From contig JACGCN010000052.1 of assembly GCA_014905825.1 (NCBI GenBank), positions 1 to 64,000 on the forward strand: a DNA stretch of 64,000 nucleotides, written 5' to 3'. The notes beneath the pieces are model-generated. The model was not told where the DNA came from. It worked only from the letters and a program-made list of their open reading frames with translations, and did no database searches. The position numbers and the translations under genes are program-made. Positions 46,651-56,695 of the stretch are shown in pieces. Within the stretch, counting starts at the first letter, position 1. Every line of letters starts with the position of its first letter. This stretch comes from Lyophyllum atratum (lineage: Eukaryota; Basidiomycota; Agaricomycetes; Agaricales; Lyophyllaceae).

Positions 46651-47789
46651 GACTGGACGTGGGGTGGAGAGGATATGTGGTTTTGGGGGGTGCTTGGAAG
46701 CTGGTGGTGTTGATGCTTCTGCCGCTAGCGTTCGTACTTATCCAGCGGCTATAACTTGGAAAGGTACGGGAACACATCGGGATGCAACGATGCCAATCCA
46801 CTGAACGATGGACCCGGGCGTATGAACGGAGGCACGAGACGCAAAACGCAGAAAAAGGGTCCTTTCATGATGATACAGGTGCACAGCCAAAAACGCATGA
46901 AACCGAGAAGCATGGCTGAGCGAATGCACAACGTACGTGATAAAACAAACGTTGGCAGAAGATGGGCTATGCGCTTCGGCTGTATATACGAACATGTATA
47001 CGAGGACTGCAAGAGATGTCGAGAAGAAAGGACGAGGATACGGGGCGGGGGTAAGTGTGTGGTTGAGCTGGAACCCAGGGAGCTGAGGTGGGAGACGCAC
47101 AAGTGAAAAGACGAGGGGGCGTGGACCAAACGAGAAACTGAACGCAAATTGAAATTGAAACCGGAATCGGAACGGAGGGAGCGCAAGAGAAGGGGCACGT
47201 CGAAAGGAACGAAGGAGAAAAGCTGGAGAGGAAATCCTTGGAAGGAAACGGTTTAACAAGCGCAGGGGTCCGTCCTTCGATTTGATCGCTCGCAGCCGTC
47301 ACACCGAGATTGCTGCGCTGCTATCTCGCTGCGTGGGAGTCTAGATCGGCGAGGGATAGTATCCCTCGTCGCGTCAAGTGGGGTGGGAGGGTGTCCAAGA
47401 AAGTTTCATGCGGGAATGGAACTATCTGCGAGATTCTGAAGCTTCGTCTGGCCGTGGCTGGTGTCCGTTGGTGGAGCCGGTATAATCATCATCGCCGATC
47501 GGGTCTGATGTTAGCGCGAGAAACCTCTGAGCTCAGAAACATCAATAGAGCGTTAAGAGTATTCGGAAGGCGCTGTGGATGAACGAGATGAAGTAAACTT
47601 ATGACGTGGAAATGTAGCGGTACGTACTACAATGCTGAGAGAGGGCCTGGCTGAATCCTGATAAACCAGACGCTGCAAGCGAAATTTTCTACAGTCTGAA
47701 TGCGAACGGGAAACCACAGTAAGTCAGAGCGGTGATAATGGCTAGCATAATGGAATGTATGAGCGATTGCGCGACATAGGGCTCCGCAC

Positions 47790-47940
47790 CGCGCCGTATG
47801 TCGACGGCAATACGGTGCCGTGATACGGCCACCGTCACCGTACCGTTGGCATGTGGGCAGGTTCATTCACGGTACGGGAGGCGGTACAGAAGTGCTGATC
47901 TACGGCCGTACACGGCCGTAAGTATACGGCTCGTCGATCG
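47790..47940. repeat. TACGGC-rich palindromic cluster
   Basis: Dense short inverted repeats built on TACGG/CCGTA: CAATACGGTGCCGTGATACGG, CACCGTACCGTTGG, and CTACGGCCGTACACGGCCGTA with GTATACGG next to it. This resembles the subterminal repeats of a DNA transposon. It directly precedes a long hairpin. Confidence 0.55.
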
Positions 47941-47965
47941 CGTGAATCCAAGTGAATCCTGCCCA

Positions 47966-48031
47966 TTTCTGGTTGGTAAGGATTCTGGAGGGCACCACCT
48001 GCGCCCTCCAGAATCCTTACCAACCCAGAAA
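47966..48031. repeat. Long near-perfect hairpin
   Basis: Left arm TTTCT plus GGTTGGTAAGGATTCTGGAG plus GGC; right arm GCCCTCCAGAATCCTTACCA plus ACC, then C and AGAAA. The 23-bp central stem is perfect, the loop is 9 nt (48994-equivalent offset: 47994-48002), and five more pairs follow a one-base bulge. It could fold as an RNA or DNA hairpin, or be a foldback insertion. Confidence 0.9.
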
Positions 48032-48373
48032 CGCAAGTCTGAAGGTCGCGTGACTATGCCATGCGTCAGATCACAATTTAGAGTTTATGTGGGAATTTGT
48101 ACAGCCGCTTGTTGCTAGCGACGACCACCACCACAATTTCTGCCTACATAATCTACGCGAGCGCCTCCTCCTTATCCTCTGTACAACGAGCAGTGTTTCA
48201 ATATATCAAGGTTTTAGGTCCATGTGAGTGAGTGAGGAGCTTTGAAACTTTGGGGCACGTATCCTCGAGAGAGCTGAACCCCAAAATGTTGTACTATAAA
48301 AAATGCACGGTAAGTCTCAAATCTTCGACGCCATTCACTGCTCCGCTAATCTACTTCCAGAATATCCACTACG

Positions 48374-48685
48374 ATGTCCGATCAGTGTGCTCTCAACGAG
48401 GATGGAACATTGAAGGATGCAAGGGAGATTCGCTGGTCCTTCGATGTGGACAGTGACACTCCGACGTCCGTGGCCCGAAAAGCCAACCACCGCCGTTGAA
48501 TGTATGTCCAGTTATTTTTTATTGCGTTTCTTGTTATTGATGACTATATCAAAGCCCAACCAGCTGGGCGTGGCCGCCGCCTCAAAAAAACCTCTAAGCT
48601 TGATGCTGGATTGGCGGCCGAGCTTGACGACGAATTTGGGAACCCTATCCCGATCAAACCACGCCGCTCGCGACACTGACAGCCT
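48374..48685 (+). pseudogene. Fragment of a recurrent basidiomycete hypothetical gene
   Basis: From ATG 48374 the sequence reads CALNEDGTLKDAREIRW and then SDTPTSVARKANHRR to a stop at 48497-48499. A second piece downstream (RGRRLKKTSKLDAGLAAELD, to ~48680) lies in a different frame, separated by a GTATGT...AAAG interval that could be an intron. The ALNEDGTLKDA start is a pattern I recall from small repeated genes in mushroom genomes. The frame cannot be joined cleanly, so I call it a relic. Confidence 0.35.
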
Positions 48686-48997
48686 GACGCGTCGTATGTA
48701 CAACCACTGCACCACTTGAAGAGTTCAACTTGATCGTACTATCTGCTTTCACGCAAAGGTGTTGCCAAACACTGGCGATCAATTCGGGTTTCCTCTACCA
48801 ATGCCATTTCCTGAACATTGCCCATGATGACTCCTGATACGATTCTCCGGGAACTCCTCGATGAAACTATGAGCCAGCTGTCCGATGATACACTATGTTT
48901 CTTTGTCCAACAACCATCCTAAGTCATATTTATTCTATCCAACTCGCCAAACGTCGACGTCCAGAATTCAGATAGGGGCCCTCAAAAAAACACGAAG

Positions 48998-50128
48998 CTA
49001 ATATATCTGGGCCAACGCCTGGATCCGCTCCCTCACAGCGTACAAAGCCACATTCGATTCATCAGTCTTCAGGCTGCAGCAGGCGAGAACTCTGTCGTAA
49101 TACATCGCGACTGCGTTAGGATCCCGATATGAGCGGTCGACGTCAGATTGGTCTTCCTCCGAGTCAGTTTCAGGCTCCTCGTCTGAGTCGTCGACGTCAG
49201 ATTGCTCTTCCTCAGTGTAAGGTCCATCGGACCAAAATCTGCCCGCTGGCCCACGATTGTTCCTGAGGACGACGTCACGATGGTACTCGACATACCTCCA
49301 GTGCGGGCCGAGAGCAACGATGACGCCGATGATGTCAACGTCATCGTGATCGTGACACCGGAACGCATGCCACACCTGGTCCTCAGTCTGTTCGAGGACC
49401 TCGTTGAACCTAAAGGGTTCCGCAACTTCTGACTCTATAGGCTTGGCCTTGTTCTCAACCAGCAAGAGTATATGTTTCTGCAGATTGCCGCTCTTGTATT
49501 CATGAAGAAGCTCTGTGAAATCGGGAATTCGCGTCGAGCGTTTGGTTTTGAATCTACGAGGCGGGCTCGATGCAATGGATGATTGAGCCTGAGGACTAAT
49601 CTGCTCTGGTTGCGCGTTACGATGGGTAGGGGGAGGGGAAGGGGTGACCAGCATTGTTGGGCTGTAACCCACAAGGGAGTGCTGATTTGTGCGATTTGCC
49701 CGGTCTTCTGGGCTCGGTGCACTCCTGCTGCGTGAGTAAGGTGTTGGCGTGGATGGGGCTAGATCCTGGTTCGTCGCACCGGAGGACTGGTCATTGACGC
49801 TGACCTCATAGGAATCCTCGTCCTCGTTAACGTCGATGTCACGCGTAAGAGGAAATTGGGGATAGACGCGAGTTGTTCTGGTTCGTCCGCCTGTCAATTC
49901 GCGGCAGAAGTCTCTGTCGAAAATGACGTTCTCTAGGACCCAACACCATACACCATACCAAGGGGCCTCTCTGTGGTCATCGTCGGCAGTATCATATGCG
50001 ACACGGAAGTCGAAATCTCGTTGCATTTCTTGAATGTGGGTGCGATGGTCGCGTACGAAGATCAGGAGGAGTGCGGAAGTCGTGCTGTTGTTGCTGCGGT
50101 TTTTTGCTAAGACGCAGAGCTCCGGCAT
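48998..50128 (-). CDS. 376-aa protein with PD...ExK-like motif, function unknown
   Basis: A single open exon from 50128 to 48998. The N-terminal part (residues 36-80) has aromatic clusters (EAPWYGVWCWVLENVIFDRD). The middle (100-195) is disordered, Ser/Thr/Pro-rich. Then RIPDFTELLHE (Pro 202, Asp 203) is followed by HILLLVENKAK (Glu 225, Asn 226, Lys 227). A PD followed ~20 residues later by E-x-K after a hydrophobic strand is the layout of the PD-(D/E)XK nuclease superfamily, and a downstream helix-strand pattern (VWHAFRCHD...DIIGVIVALGPHWRYVEY) is compatible. The C-terminus is acidic with two similar SDVDDSDEEP / SDVDRS stretches. I cannot name the family; nuclease activity is only a hypothesis. 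Confidence 0.65.
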   Translation of the reverse strand: MPELCVLAKNRSNNSTTSALLLIFVRDHRTHIQEMQRDFDFRVAYDTADDDHREAPWYGVWCWVLENVIFDRDFCRELTGGRTRTTRVYPQFPLTRDIDVNEDEDSYEVSVNDQSSGATNQDLAPSTPTPYSRSRSAPSPEDRANRTNQHSLVGYSPTMLVTPSPPPTHRNAQPEQISPQAQSSIASSPPRRFKTKRSTRIPDFTELLHEYKSGNLQKHILLLVENKAKPIESEVAEPFRFNEVLEQTEDQVWHAFRCHDHDDVDIIGVIVALGPHWRYVEYHRDVVLRNNRGPAGRFWSDGPYTEEEQSDVDDSDEEPETDSEEDQSDVDRSYRDPNAVAMYYDRVLACCSLKTDESNVALYAVRERIQALAQIY

Positions 50129-50532
50129 TGCAAAAACATCATATATATACTTATTTCAAGGTGGGAGTTCGAAACAAACTGCGAAGCTGATCTGCCAGAA
50201 CTACGTCCATGAGGGACGTTACGCGTAAGAGACATGCGAACAAAAAGATCTAGATAAGGCACATCATACGTGCCAAGGAAGCAAGGAGGAGGAAATCAAG
50301 AGGAAATGGTAGCACAAGGTCCACCCGTCTTCGACCCGTCTGCATTGTCTACGAGAACAAGAACTGACCAGGTGACAACAATTGCATTCTGTGAGTAGGC
50401 AAGGCTGTGTTTGATGAACGGGCGACTCCACCGTTCCGACTCCTTGACAAAAACTGCCCACCATTGTCTACGAGAACAATGATGGAGCCACCGTGGTACT
50501 ACCAGAACAAGAGAACAATGCGTTCGAACTCT
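50129..50532. other. Junction zone before the right inverted-repeat arm
   Basis: No gene. Repeated TCTACGAGAACAA strings occur (50347, 50466), with AACAAGAGAACAA near 50505, immediately outside the arm's inner edge. Confidence 0.5.
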
Positions 50533-50646
50533 GACTCATCGGGATTATTATCGGAACCTCAAAACACGTGGCTGTGTTGATAAACAAGTTCAATCTCCAC
50601 CCACCCATCGACACTTTATACACATCACCATCCCACTGCACCTCCC

Positions 50647-51239
50647 ATGTCATCTCAAATGCCGTCTCTTACGCAATCTATCGAAGCTATGAGTGTAAGC
50701 TTCTCTCTGTCTACAGCCTTTTTTTTCACGTATGCTCATGATGATCCCACTGCTGGCAGTTACAACAACCCCCCAACCCCACCAAAGCCACCAACACGGC
50801 TAGGTCAGAGCAAATCAACCTCACGATCCCCTACCGCACACCCGCCGCGAAGGACCACCGCATACTCTACGGTTTTCCTGTTTCCACCGAGTGGCTCGTC
50901 AGCTACTGCGAGCAGAACGCCCACCGCGTCAACGGCTACGACCTGGACCCCGTCACTTTAGGAACCAAGACTTACCTCGCCATGAAACTTCTAAGAGCCT
51001 CTTCGCGATTGAGGAATCTGACGATTGAGGGCGTCATTTGCAATGCCCGTGACCCCTCGCTCGAGCTCGAACGTGCACCCGGCAGATGCGTACCAATCGT
51101 GTGCGTGTGTAGCTCGATGAGGAGCTCCTACGAGAGGAGGCCGACCCAAGCGCAGATGGATAAACTGCGGCGGATTATACAGCAGGAGCCGGATTGGTAC
51201 GTCGATGTCAACCCTCCCAGCTATTACAGTGGGTATTAG
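50647..51239 (+). CDS. 175-aa protein of unknown function, right-arm copy
   Basis: Exons 50647-50694 and 50760-51239 with a 65-bp intron, exactly the exon lengths of the left copy (22439-23031). 175 aa: MSSQMPSLTQSIEAMS, then LQQPPNPTKATNTARSEQIN, HRILYGFPVSTEWLVSYCEQ, and the same C-terminus PDWYVDVNPPSYYSGY. Most differences from the left copy are in the segment after the intron (RSEQINLTIPY against SQDQIHLPVPY). Upstream of the ATG a TATA-like TTTATACAC lies at ~50617, about 30 bp before the start, in both copies. Function unknown. Confidence 0.7.
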
Positions 51240-52198
51240 CGCTGTGTCATGGCTCGTCGTAAGTGGCCCTCCTCCATTCACTCTGTTTGGTAACGTATTG
51301 AACTGTTTTATGTTCGATAGATTGTCTTTCGCATGCGTAATTGTGCTGTCCCTCCGTAATGTTTGCCTCATTCACTGTATCAAAGCCCTTGTAGTATGTA
51401 TGATCTATAACCCTCAGATGTTCGATTCGGGATTTTTGCATAAGTTATTCACATTCATGCGGCGCTCTACTAGCCAACATACCATCTCCCTCCTCGTACT
51501 CGATCCACCCCTGCACCTCGTCGACAGAGCGAGGGACATGCAAGGAGCCTGATGAGAGGAGGGTGGAATACCATGAAAGAGCCCAAACAACCGTAATGGA
51601 GCCATGACGATGATCCAGAGACTCAGAGGCATAAAGGGAGTTTTACACGCTGCAAATACTGCATGACGACTATGATTAGATCCACAATCTGCCCTCTCCC
51701 CTGCGTAAATGATGTCTCTCTTCAAGAACAAGGCTCTCTCGTTGGCGGCACCGTCTCGATCATCCTGGTTATTTTTGCACCTTTTTCGGTCTTCTGGGGT
51801 GCTCTTTGGAAGACACCTGTAACCAATTTCAATGTGCGGTTATCGTACATCTTTGTTTCTCGTGAATGGGCTGGGCATGGATGGGAGTTTGGTTTCTCTG
51901 AGCGACAAGGGGGATGATATCAGGCCGAGGAGAGTGGCGAGGGATAAGTGGAAGATGTCTGGGTCGAAGTCCCCGGTTGTGGACCGTGAAGGCATTTCTG
52001 GAACTTGTATCCTTTTCTTTACAGTACACCCGCATGCGCACAACGCATCTTCATGGACATAAGTCGGGGTAGAAGCAATAACGCCGCTGACGGGCGCGGC
52101 GCGTGATCAGTGTCGTGATCTTCTCGAGCTTCGATTTCTTTCACTCAGTGCCCGGCCGATCCCTCTTGACAATTACAACCACAGGTACTTTCTAGACC

Positions 52199-52950
52199 AT
52201 GCCAGTAATTGCTCCGCCTCTCGCATACGATACCGCCGTCCCCAGCTGGGTTCAAACTCGATGGACCAATACGTTCTCTGGCCAGCTTGAATATGAGCAC
52301 ATGCACGAGATAGTTCACACCTTCCTAGGACTCGCCTTTCCCCCCTCCGATTATTTTGTGATCGTGCCGCAAGGTCTCTTACGAAACGAGGCCAGTGTGT
52401 CCTCAGAATCAACGGAGCGTTCATATGACGCGATGGACGGCAGTCACGCCGCTTCAAGGAGTGATCCAGGTGAGTTCTGATCGTGTACTTCTCATGGTAT
52501 ACGCTCACCGTCCGGTACGCAGGTCTTGAGAAGGGCGTATGGAAGCCGGATTTCATAATCTACAAAGTCTTCCAGGGTGATACAGCGCCTGAAGAGGACA
52601 TCATCATTGCGATTGTGGCGGTCAAGGAGGAATTAGATTATATGGCCAAGGTATTAGCACCATCATTCAGATTAGAAGGCAGCCTAGCTAATCAGTCTCT
52701 TCAGGGGGCAAATCAACTTTTTGATTATATGGGACGAGTTGCTGAGCGCGGCAAGGATGATGATATGCGGCGTCAAGACCGCCCAGCGCCGATTGGACTC
52801 TTTATTCAAGGGGTACGGACTGTCCATGCACAGCTGTCGTCACATTCGAAGGGAGCCGATATAGATCGTGCTTCTGTAGAGGAGTTCGACGCCGTGGGTG
52901 GAACTGGAGTTTGGAATAAACTCTCCGCGCATGCGCGGGCCTGGTGTTGA
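52199..52950 (+). CDS. 232-aa protein of unknown function, right-arm copy
   Basis: Exons 52199-52469 and 52523-52950 (271 + 428 nt), with an intron GTGAGT...CGCAG of 53 bp. Same architecture as 20016-20767: N-terminal Trp-rich part, KPDFIIY at 98-104, AVKEE at 123-127, LFDYMGRVAERGKDDDMRRQ and a C-terminus ending HARAWC. Only two amino-acid differences from the left copy were noted, fewer than in the 175-aa gene pair, which hints at recent gene conversion or constraint. Same direction as the 175-aa gene upstream, ~960 bp away. Confidence 0.7.
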
Positions 52951-53339
52951 TATACTACCATTGAGATGCCTAGATATATACAAGTAACATCGTCATGTAT
53001 TGATCAAGTTCAGAAGGCCTGAGGCGCAAGGCAACATATCATCAGGAAATTCTGAACTGAACGCAACCTTCCCGCAGAATCGGTGCGTTAGAAGTTTTGA
53101 TTTCGCATGTACCATCTTCATCCTTGACGAGCGGCGGACAGGCGCGATATCAGTCAGAGCATACCCGTGCGTGGAGAGAGGCAGTGCAGGCTCTGCCCTT
53201 TCTCGCCAGTTGACGGCCTTCCCAAAATAGCTCACGTTGGAATATATTGCTGTAGTTCTATATCAGTAGTTACGAGTAACCTCTGCACGCCACCCCGGTG
53301 TATCGCCCTCGGAAACCCAACTCAGCAAGGCTACGTGGA

Positions 53340-53940
53340 CCGCCTCCCTGCTGTACTCGCAGGTGATTTATTTGTATGGTATATGCCATACGAATGAATG
53401 GCAGTCTAATGCCTAGTGAGGGTCTTCAGTAATTCTGGTCCACGTCAACTCTTCAAACGCCGGAACCTCACTCACCACAAACCGTTTAGACGAGTAATGA
53501 GGGCACCTCACTTGGTAGCGCCGACGAGAACGTGATAATGGACTTCCATACGTTCCGCTCGATACGAATTCGGTGTCTTGCAGGTCAACACGACTCGCAA
53601 CATGGCATTCTGGACTCGCCCACATTCTCCTACCAAAAATTTTCCAAAGGCCCGCGAATTGTCGGAGGATAGAGTATCTGGTTTGAACGGAGATGGAATT
53701 CCCGAACCAGCGTATGGTCAATGGTCTTGTTATCCGCCATTCGACGACTGGTACGATCTTGGTGCGAGGCGCGCTTACTACCGCTGGTCCAGCATGAATG
53801 GTATACATCAAGATCCCGCTTCACGGAGCTGGACTCGTACCCTGACTTGGGGGCTGGTGAACTCGGTCACGCTAATTCCGAACGGTTTCGGCGTTCTCAG
53901 GTAGGCTAGTGAACTTGATCACCCTGATTCGAAAATGCTA
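53340..53940. repeat. Dispersed repeat shared with 46035-46650
   Basis: Same orientation as the copy between the BTB gene and the hairpin. Here it replaces the 3' half of the membrane-protein gene that the left arm still has, so it marks a replacement or insertion in the right arm. Only one GGTGAACTCGGTCACGCTAATTCCGAACGG unit and a decayed second unit (GTGAACTTGATCACCCTGATTCG) are present. Confidence 0.65.
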
Positions 53941-53942
53941 GG

Positions 53943-54591
53943 GTGATGTCAACTCTGAAGCCAATGAATCGAGAATCTGGCGAAACTAAATTCACCACAA
54001 GTTCCGAAGAGTAACGCGAAGGGAAACAGGATGGCCCATCGGTGATCTATACAGAGTGCCCACGCCCTCCAAACAACGATCATGTCTCCGACGATTTGCT
54101 AAGAATGTAACGTAAGCTAAGGTTCCGGTGTTCCGTGTGAGGAGTCGGAATGGGCGTAGACTCACCAGCACTTGTCGTGTCCAAACGGTTATTTGGTCGA
54201 TCTTAAAGTCGCTTTGATCAATATCATCCAGCCGTGTGTCGTCCAGCGGCCCATTGACGCTATCAATCAGCGTCTTTCGGAGGTATCGTACGCGTCACAG
54301 TCATTTCGAACATCACCCATGTTGAAGGGGACCTGGCATGTCGCCGGCTGTGAAGGAGGGTCAGAAGAAGAAGGCTGGCCGCATACTTGACTAAAACTTA
54401 CAAGACCTTGGAGGCAGAGAGAAAGAAAAGAAGTACAAATGTCCCTGGATAGTTACGTGAACGCTGGGGAGGAACATCGAAACAGGAATCAGCGTACCGT
54501 ACAGTAGGGTGGAAGTCGTAATCGACGCTGTGTTATCAAGGATCCTAAGTCCAACGTCGTTGAGGAATCCACGCTCCCGAGGCGTAAGCAT
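53943..54591 (-). pseudogene. Truncated right-arm copy of the multi-pass membrane gene
   Basis: Reverse-complement counterpart of 18185-18842. It has the first exon (LTPRERGFLNDVGLRILDNT...YGTLIPVSMFLPS, start at 54591), the WTRQVL exon, and QIVGDMIVVWRAWALC up to the fourth membrane segment, where homology ends at 53943. Later exons (SLATNV...LLIAY and SRAQTILLMII) are absent, so it cannot make the full protein. Confidence 0.6.
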
Positions 54592-54887
54592 GAATCGAGT
54601 TGTAATAGACTAGACTATAGTGATTCGGGACTGTCTAGCTCTGTCGCCTTAAGTCGCGAACTGCCTTGAGGCACGGATAGATGCAATCAGCAACTACCGA
54701 TATCACACGATGTGGTGCTGCAAAGAGTTGATAGCTCCCATCGAAGCAGGTTAAGTGGTGAATACTGGGATACACAAGGCTGGCGTCGACCCGCTTCCAC
54801 GCATAAGCCGTGACGTGTCAGCCATGTGCTTCCATTCCATGGAGTCCGCATAACGATAAGTTGACGGCAGCGACGGAGAATGTAGCA

Positions 54888-55438
54888 TTAGGGAGCAGAA
54901 TTGGGGCGAAGTGTCCAATCCGAGAGAATGTGGTCGATCTTCCTGACATGATACGAGGCGGCAAGTCCGAAGGCTAAGCTGATGAAGTAGCTGAGAACAA
55001 GTAGTATCAATCAAGAAAACATAAGATACGAACCAAGTAGTGACGGAAGATATATCATGGGAATGTCGGGCTGTGTAGGGTAGCGGTCAGCGTCGAAGTA
55101 CCAAAGATGATCAAGGATGCCTGACGCACGGAATGGGTTGATCTTGGATCCCGCTATCTCGAATTCGAGGCCTTCCTTGTCTGAGCCTGATCTCATCCAT
55201 ATCCTTATATTCTGAGGTCCTATGTCCATGTTCCGTGATGGTGCTTGATCTTCTCCATCACACGGCGATAGAGGGCGTCTCGGTCCTGGAAGCAAATAAG
55301 CAAATGCGTCGAGCAACGATGACGAGAAGCACTAACGGAAGGGTAGTGAGAAGATAGGAACATCGAGTCAAGAAAATGCCTGAAGTTCTCGCCAGCCACA
55401 AGAATACGTGTACGGACGGAATTGGAAGAGTCTACCAT
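54888..55438 (-). CDS. Hypothetical protein with C-terminal membrane segment, model uncertain
   Basis: Minus strand. The first exon reads SVRTRILVAGENFRHFLDSM to HYPS, then a 51-bp intron (GTTAGT...CTTCCAG) leads to DRDALYRRVMEKIKHHHG. The following conserved-looking stretch, DKEGLEFEIAGSKINPFRAS...ILDHLWYFDADRYP...IYLPSLLGS, lies in another frame, so there is either a further 44-bp intron (GTGTGA...ACATAG) or a frameshift. The last intron (GTATCT...TTCTCAG) joins LLGS to YFISLAFGLAASYHVRKIDH and a stop at 54888. The hydrophobic YFISLAFGLAASY may be a membrane anchor. The right edge of the inverted repeat lies within this gene at ~55054; the left arm has only its end. Confidence 0.45.
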
Positions 55439-56324
55439 CGCAATTAGCAGATCTCAAGCTCTACAGGGTATCTAATATGAATCACCTTGGTTGAACTATG
55501 GGGCGTTCTTGTCGTCAACGTCATCAGCTCTTACATCAGCAGAGCCGACCAAGGCTTAGAATCAAAGACAACGGAACTACTGGTACTACTCTACAATCTC
55601 GGGGGTCGCGTGTATGTCTGGGATATCGTTTCGAATGAGGAGTTGGAAGCAGGAGAACAATGTCCGAGTCCGAGTGCCTGAGGGTGTGTCTGTCACGGAA
55701 ACATGAAGTTGTTGTTTGTTGCCCACGGCTCAGCAAGACAGTTGAAAACCTAGCCCGCAAATGTTGGCTTCGGACCTCAACGGTCAACGTTGGATTGCAG
55801 CAGAGTCACGAATGACCCGCTCATTGGGTCGCTCAGTCCGTCCGAAAGTCAGCGAAACCGCCTCGAAAGGCTAGAACTACTCTCATTTGTACGACATTAT
55901 TCCCTTGGCATGACTTGATACTTGTCACCCTTCGCTTACCAGCGGATGATTTTTTGGCAGGTGTTGTAAGACGTTTACACATGGTCAGCGCAGGAGATTA
56001 CTAGTTCAGCTTCGCCTCTGGATCGCATGGACGTGGCTCTGCACCGTTCTCGTTGATTATGGGACCGCGTCTGCTTCGAACGGACGGATCTTGCCCCACT
56101 TGCACATTCCTACCTGTTGATCGCGATCGTTTACCCCCTGGTGTGATATCTTCCTGGTCGAGGATGGAGTGCCCTTGATGAACCTTATCGATCAGGTTAC
56201 GAAGTTGGTGAGCGAAGCTTCCTGATAAATCGATGCATTCCTTATCGCTGACGCAACTTTCGTTAGCGTCGCAGGGAGGAGAAACGATAACGTTGGCTCT
56301 CGCCACGGATTTGCGAATGCGCAG
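55439..56324. other. Intergenic, no gene recognised
   Basis: An open frame on the minus strand at 56001-56306 and one on the plus strand at 55487-55681 have no clear family. The latter begins VELWGVLVVNVISSYISR, weakly reminiscent of the first DUF6534 helix, but the match is too poor to call. Confidence 0.4.
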
Positions 56325-56695
56325 CGGTTACGCAGCCGGAAGCCAATTTGGTGTTACCAAGGCTTCCAGCATCATCGCCGCGAAGATCCTGAGTGATGCT
56401 GGGTAAGTCCTTTCAACAAGCACTCTTAGCTTCCCAGGTCAAAATTACCCCCGCCCAAGAACTCTGGCTCGGTTTCCGACATGTAAGCCGTTTGGAACGG
56501 TGATCGTTGGAAAAATTACTTATACTTTGTTCTCCACAGCATATCTGGCCTTAACTTCATAGTCGCTTCTGCCGCCAGCTCTGCCCGCCCCTCGATCGCC
56601 TCCCTCTCCCTCGGTGGAGGTGCATCGACCGCTCTCGATAACGCAGGCACCTCGGTCAGCCAGTCGACACATCGTTTCCGCCGAACTATATAGGT
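56325..56695 (+). pseudogene. Subtilase relic upstream of the intact protease gene
   Basis: Two pieces match the intact gene at 57812-59847. The first, SQFGVTKASSIIAAKILSDAG, ends at donor GTAAGT (~56404) and corresponds to LGVAKDAAIIAVRVFSDAG. The second, ISGLNFIVASAASSARPSIA and SLSLGGGASTALDNA, corresponds to MSGLEYVANSATASGRPSVA. The Asp and His exons, the Ser exon and the propeptide are missing. Same strand, ~1.1 kb upstream; a decayed tandem duplicate. Confidence 0.8.

Larger units (their letters stand above)
45920..47960. other. Repeat-bearing intergenic region, no gene recognised
   Basis: Besides the repeats listed separately, open frames here (for example 46738-47302 on the minus strand) have no supporting motifs. 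Confidence 0.5.
50533..55054. repeat. Right arm of the large inverted repeat
   Basis: Reverse complement of the left arm in three blocks (50533-~51555, 51867-53204, 53943-55054). Between blocks this arm carries its own sequences: ~51556-51866, containing a hydrophobic open stretch (GGTVSIILVIFAPFSVFWGA) without other support, and 53205-53942, largely the repeat shared with 46035-46650. The inner edge lies in the AGTCAGAGTTC string at ~50533 and the outer edge near TGACGGAAGATA at ~55054, inside an intact-looking gene, whereas the left arm ends abruptly at the same place. This suggests that the outer block was copied from right to left. Confidence 0.9.

Noticed and set aside
46738..47302. Phe/Ser-rich protein on the minus strand
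   Set aside because: Composition suggests a polypurine/polypyrimidine shadow; several overlapping frames are equally open and none has a motif.
51663..51830. Hydrophobic open stretch in the right-arm-specific segment as a membrane protein
   Set aside because: Only one potential helix, no start context and no partner exons.
55487..55681. A further DUF6534 fragment (VELWGVLVVNV...)
   Set aside because: Similarity to the first helix exon is limited to about a dozen bases and no other exons follow.
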